A DNA stretch of 64,000 nt from an uncultured Pelagibacteraceae bacterium. Its GTDB lineage: Bacteria; Pseudomonadota; Alphaproteobacteria; Pelagibacterales; Pelagibacteraceae. Every line of letters starts with the position of its first letter. Position 1 is the first letter of the stretch. A model generated the notes under the pieces. That model saw nothing but the letters and a program-made list of their open reading frames with translations. It was not told the origin of the DNA and ran no database searches. Shown one piece after another: positions 61,649-64,000 of this stretch. The stretch covers positions 18,074 to 82,073 of the forward strand of contig CACITU010000006.1 in assembly GCA_902589725.1 (NCBI GenBank), read 5' to 3'. Made by a program: the position numbers and the translations under genes.

Positions 61649-62485
61649 ATGAAAAATATTGAAGTTAATAAAATTATTGATCCTATTCCAGCTTCTGATG
61701 GTGCTGGAGTAAAATTAAAAAGAAGTATTGGTGTTGAGCCAAATTATTTTGATCCTTTCTTAATGCTTGATGAATTTGGATCAGAAAATAGTGAGGATTA
61801 TATTGCGGGTTTCCCACCCCACCCTCATAGAGGAATTGAAACAGTGACTTATATGTTGGCTGGAGATTTTGAGCATAAAGATAGTACAGGTGGTGAAGGT
61901 AGAATGACTGCGGGAGATGTTCAATGGATGAAAACAGGAAGTGGGATCATTCATTCAGAAATGCCTGCTATGAAAGAAGGAAGACTTCATGGGTTTCAAT
62001 TATGGATTAACATGCCTGCTAAATTAAAGATGAGTAAGCCAGAATACATTTATATTGATGCAGATAAAATGAGTGTTCATAAAGATGATGATAAACAGGT
62101 AAAAGCAATAGCTGGAAAATTTGAAAAAGCTGAAGGGCCAGTAAAAGGACATAACGTTGAGCCAGTTTATTTTGATGTCGAGCTTAACAAAGATAAAAAA
62201 TTTAATTTTAAATTACCATCTACCCATAATACTTTTATTTATTTAATTAATGGTGAAATAGAAATAGGTAAAGATAAACACGATCAAGTTATAGATAGCA
62301 CTTTAATATTGCTAACTAAGGGTGAAAATTTAAGCGTTAAAGCTAAATCAAATGCTAAGTTTTTAGTAATTTCCGGTAAACCAATTAATGAGGAAATAGC
62401 TAGAGGTGGACCATTTGTGATGAATACCAAAGCAGAAATCTTGCAAGCAGTTCAAGATTATCATAATGGTACTTTTGTAAAATAA
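61649..62485 (+). CDS. Pirin-family protein
   Basis: 278-residue bicupin. Metal ligands are in FPPHPHRGIETVTYML (two His), SGIIHSEMP (His), and a following Glu-bearing segment, as in human pirin and E. coli YhhW. Such proteins have quercetinase or redox-sensing roles. The C-terminal GKPINEEIARGGPFVMNTKAEI is also characteristic. Three bases separate it from the quinone oxidoreductase. Confidence 0.9.
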   Translation: MKNIEVNKIIDPIPASDGAGVKLKRSIGVEPNYFDPFLMLDEFGSENSEDYIAGFPPHPHRGIETVTYMLAGDFEHKDSTGGEGRMTAGDVQWMKTGSGIIHSEMPAMKEGRLHGFQLWINMPAKLKMSKPEYIYIDADKMSVHKDDDKQVKAIAGKFEKAEGPVKGHNVEPVYFDVELNKDKKFNFKLPSTHNTFIYLINGEIEIGKDKHDQVIDSTLILLTKGENLSVKAKSNAKFLVISGKPINEEIARGGPFVMNTKAEILQAVQDYHNGTFVK

Positions 62486-62488
62486 ATT

Positions 62489-63463
62489 ATGAAAGCTGTA
62501 GAAATAAATAAGACCGGTGGACCAGAAGTTTTAGATGTTAAAGATATATCTTTAGATAAACCGGGTCCTGATCAAGTAACCATTGAACAGAAAGCTATTG
62601 GTCTTAACTACATTGACACTTACCATAGATCAGGATTGTACCCTTTAAAGTTACCAATTGGTTTAGGTTTAGAAGGCGCTGGAATTATTACTGATGTTGG
62701 AGAGAATGTTAAGGATTTCAAAGTTGGTGACAAGATTTCATACGCTGGTATTCCTTTAGGTTCATATTGTTCACACAGAAACTATCCAACTAAAAATTTA
62801 GTTAAAGTACCAGAGGGTATTGATCTAGAAATAGCTGCAACATTAATGACAAAAGGTTTAACAACTTTTTATCTTTTGCATAAAACTTATCCAGTTAAAT
62901 CAGGTGAAACAATTTTATTTCACGCAGCTGCTGGGGGTGTTGGTCAGATTTTTGGACAGTGGGCAAAAAGTTTAGGTTGTACTGTTATAGGTACAGTTGG
63001 ATCTGATGAAAAAGTAAATATAGCAAAAGAAAATGGTTACGATCATGTAATTAATTATAATAAAGAAAATTTTGCAAAAAAGGTTTTGGAAATCACTAAT
63101 GATAAAGGTGTTCCTGTTGTCTACGATGGTGTAGGTAAAGATACATTAGATGGATCAATTGAATGTTTAACAGTAAGAGGAATGATGGTTTCGTTTGGAA
63201 ATGCATCTGGACCATTATCTGATATCAATGTCCCAAAAGTTATTCAACCTAAAGGCCTATATCTTGTAAGACCCTCTATGCAACAATACCTATCAACAAG
63301 AGAAGAGTTAAATGAAGCATCAAAAACAATGTTTGAAAAAATTAGCTCTGGTAAAATAAAAATAAAAATTTTTAAAAAGTACAAGCTAGAAGAAGTTATT
63401 CAAGCGCATCAGGATCTTGAAGGACGAAAAATTTTAGGCCCAGCTGTAATAATACCTAATTAA
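62489..63463 (+). CDS. NADPH:quinone oxidoreductase, zinc-free MDR family
   Basis: 324 residues like E. coli QorA. Start MKAVEINKTGGPEVL, conserved LNYIDTYHRSGLYPLKLP, the cofactor loop LFHAAAGGVGQIFGQWAK, and the C-terminal HQDLEGRKILGPAVIIP. The structural-zinc cysteines of alcohol dehydrogenases are absent. Detoxifies quinones or enals by NADPH reduction. Likely one operon with dehalogenase and pirin. Ends 8 bases inside the DUF2721 gene. Confidence 0.9.
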   Translation: MKAVEINKTGGPEVLDVKDISLDKPGPDQVTIEQKAIGLNYIDTYHRSGLYPLKLPIGLGLEGAGIITDVGENVKDFKVGDKISYAGIPLGSYCSHRNYPTKNLVKVPEGIDLEIAATLMTKGLTTFYLLHKTYPVKSGETILFHAAAGGVGQIFGQWAKSLGCTVIGTVGSDEKVNIAKENGYDHVINYNKENFAKKVLEITNDKGVPVVYDGVGKDTLDGSIECLTVRGMMVSFGNASGPLSDINVPKVIQPKGLYLVRPSMQQYLSTREELNEASKTMFEKISSGKIKIKIFKKYKLEEVIQAHQDLEGRKILGPAVIIPN

Positions 63464-63860
63464 CATCAACATCCATATCAGACATATGAAGCTTAAGTGC
63501 ATTTGTTGAAATTTGAATTTCTCTAATAAAAAAAATTATAGATATAATCATAGATAGGCAACAAGATCCAAAAATCACACGAGCCAAAAAAAGCTCATCA
63601 AGATACAAAGCAAATACTGTCAACATATTAAAAAGAAAGCCAAACGATGAAAAAAGTATTGTCCATCTTAGCAAAGTTATTCTACCACTTAGATTAATAA
63701 ACTGCTTTTTCCATTCTGGTGGGATATGTTTTTCGTAAACATGCTCATCATGAAGCTGGCGAATTAAAATACTTAAAGAATGGAACCTATTACTGTAAAC
63801 AGCCATCATCAATGGAATTGCAGGAAACATCAAAGCTGTGACTGTGTAATCTATATTCAT
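63456..63860 (-). CDS. DUF2721 membrane protein
   Basis: 134 residues from the ATG at 63858-63860; a TTG at 63869 adds three. Three hydrophobic segments (start to residue 20; LRWTILFSSFGFLFNMLTVFALYL; ARVIFGSCCLSMIISIIFFI) and the conserved SNRFHSLSILIRQLHDE loop match DUF2721. No function is known. It diverges from ubiA with 52 bases between starts. Confidence 0.85.
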   Translation of the reverse strand: MNIDYTVTALMFPAIPLMMAVYSNRFHSLSILIRQLHDEHVYEKHIPPEWKKQFINLSGRITLLRWTILFSSFGFLFNMLTVFALYLDELFLARVIFGSCCLSMIISIIFFIREIQISTNALKLHMSDMDVDVN

Positions 63861-63912
63861 ACGAATCAATTTGATTATGAAACTAGGCTTTGTTATTTAC
63901 AAGTAAAATATT

Positions 63913-64000
63913 ATGAACCAGTTAAATCTTTTTATTGAATTAACGAGATTAAAAAAACCAATTGGCTATATGCTATTATTTTGGCCTTGTGCATGGGGAT
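63913..64000 (+). CDS. ubiA: 4-hydroxybenzoate polyprenyltransferase, 5' end only
   Basis: The ATG at 63913 opens a frame reaching the window edge (29 codons). LTRLKKPIGYMLLFWPCAWG matches the start of UbiA (R-L-x-x-P-I-G-x-x-L-L-x-W-P). UbiA attaches the polyprenyl tail to 4-hydroxybenzoate in ubiquinone synthesis. Gene cut by the window end. Confidence 0.85.
   Translation, partial: MNQLNLFIELTRLKKPIGYMLLFWPCAWG

Overview
The window is ordinary chromosomal DNA of a SAR11-type alphaproteobacterium (Candidatus Pelagibacter or a close relative). The evidence is the very high A+T content, the extreme packing (most neighbours abut or overlap, and no gene-free stretch exceeds about 110 bases), the CcrM-type GANTC methyltransferase, the crtI-crtB-crtY-blh retinal cluster, the split F0 ATP synthase operon with b and b' subunits, and typical alphaproteobacterial gene orders (mutY/dciA-dsbA-like-smc, TPR-ispE, lgt-midA-pgeF, the cox operon ending in surf1 and thrC). 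No mobile element, CRISPR array, rRNA or phage gene was found. The species call is inference, because no 16S sequence is present.

Layout. 1-4.7 kb: carB, then a circularly permuted ATP-grasp gene divergent from an Anbu proteasome-like gene. 5.5-11 kb: a 2OG-oxygenase-like gene, an ELM1-family gene, trxB, two SDR genes and an aspartate aminotransferase. 11-17.7 kb: uvrB, a FolM-like SDR, an exported alpha/beta hydrolase, folB, uvrC and pgsA, facing ilvE. 18.6-21 kb: MarR regulator, OmpR-type response regulator and histidine kinase. 21-27.2 kb: ubiK (opposite strand), then lgt-midA-pgeF-prs-rplY-pth-ychF. 27.2-29.8 kb: the cytochrome bc1 operon (minus strand). 29.9-31.6 kb: trmL-hemF-greA. 31.6-35.6 kb (minus strand): TPR gene, ispE, tRNA-Gln and cca. 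35.6-38 kb: a type-4-like uracil-DNA glycosylase, rnhB and ccrM. 38-40.2 kb (minus strand): mutY and an FAD monooxygenase. 40.2-46.2 kb: dciA, a DsbA-like gene, smc, then atpI-atpB-atpE-atpF'-atpF. 46.2-52.8 kb: crtI-crtB-crtY-blh-ispH-thrB-rnhA. 52.8-60.2 kb (minus strand): the cytochrome c oxidase operon coxB-coxA-ctaB-small ORF-ctaG-coxC-surf1 followed by thrC and a peroxiredoxin. 60.2-64 kb: rsmE, a haloacid dehalogenase, a pirin, a quinone oxidoreductase, a DUF2721 protein and the first codons of ubiA.

How the genes work together. Much of the window serves energy conversion: bc1 complex, aa3-type oxidase with its heme and copper assembly factors, the membrane sector of ATP synthase, ubiquinone synthesis (ubiK, ubiA) and retinal synthesis for a rhodopsin encoded elsewhere. 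IspE and IspH supply isoprenoid precursors to the carotenoids and quinones. A second theme is DNA maintenance: uvrB, uvrC, mutY, udg, rnhA, rnhB, smc, dciA and ccrM.

Most worth a second look: an SMC protein of only 857 residues with no recognisable hinge; a cca gene starting three bases after the encoded CCA of tRNA-Gln; a ccrM promoter with two GANTC sites across its spacer and -10; an unannotated 41-residue membrane protein inside the cox operon; an Anbu/ATP-grasp pair without its usual partners; and a uracil-DNA glycosylase lacking cluster cysteines and the usual motif-B histidine.
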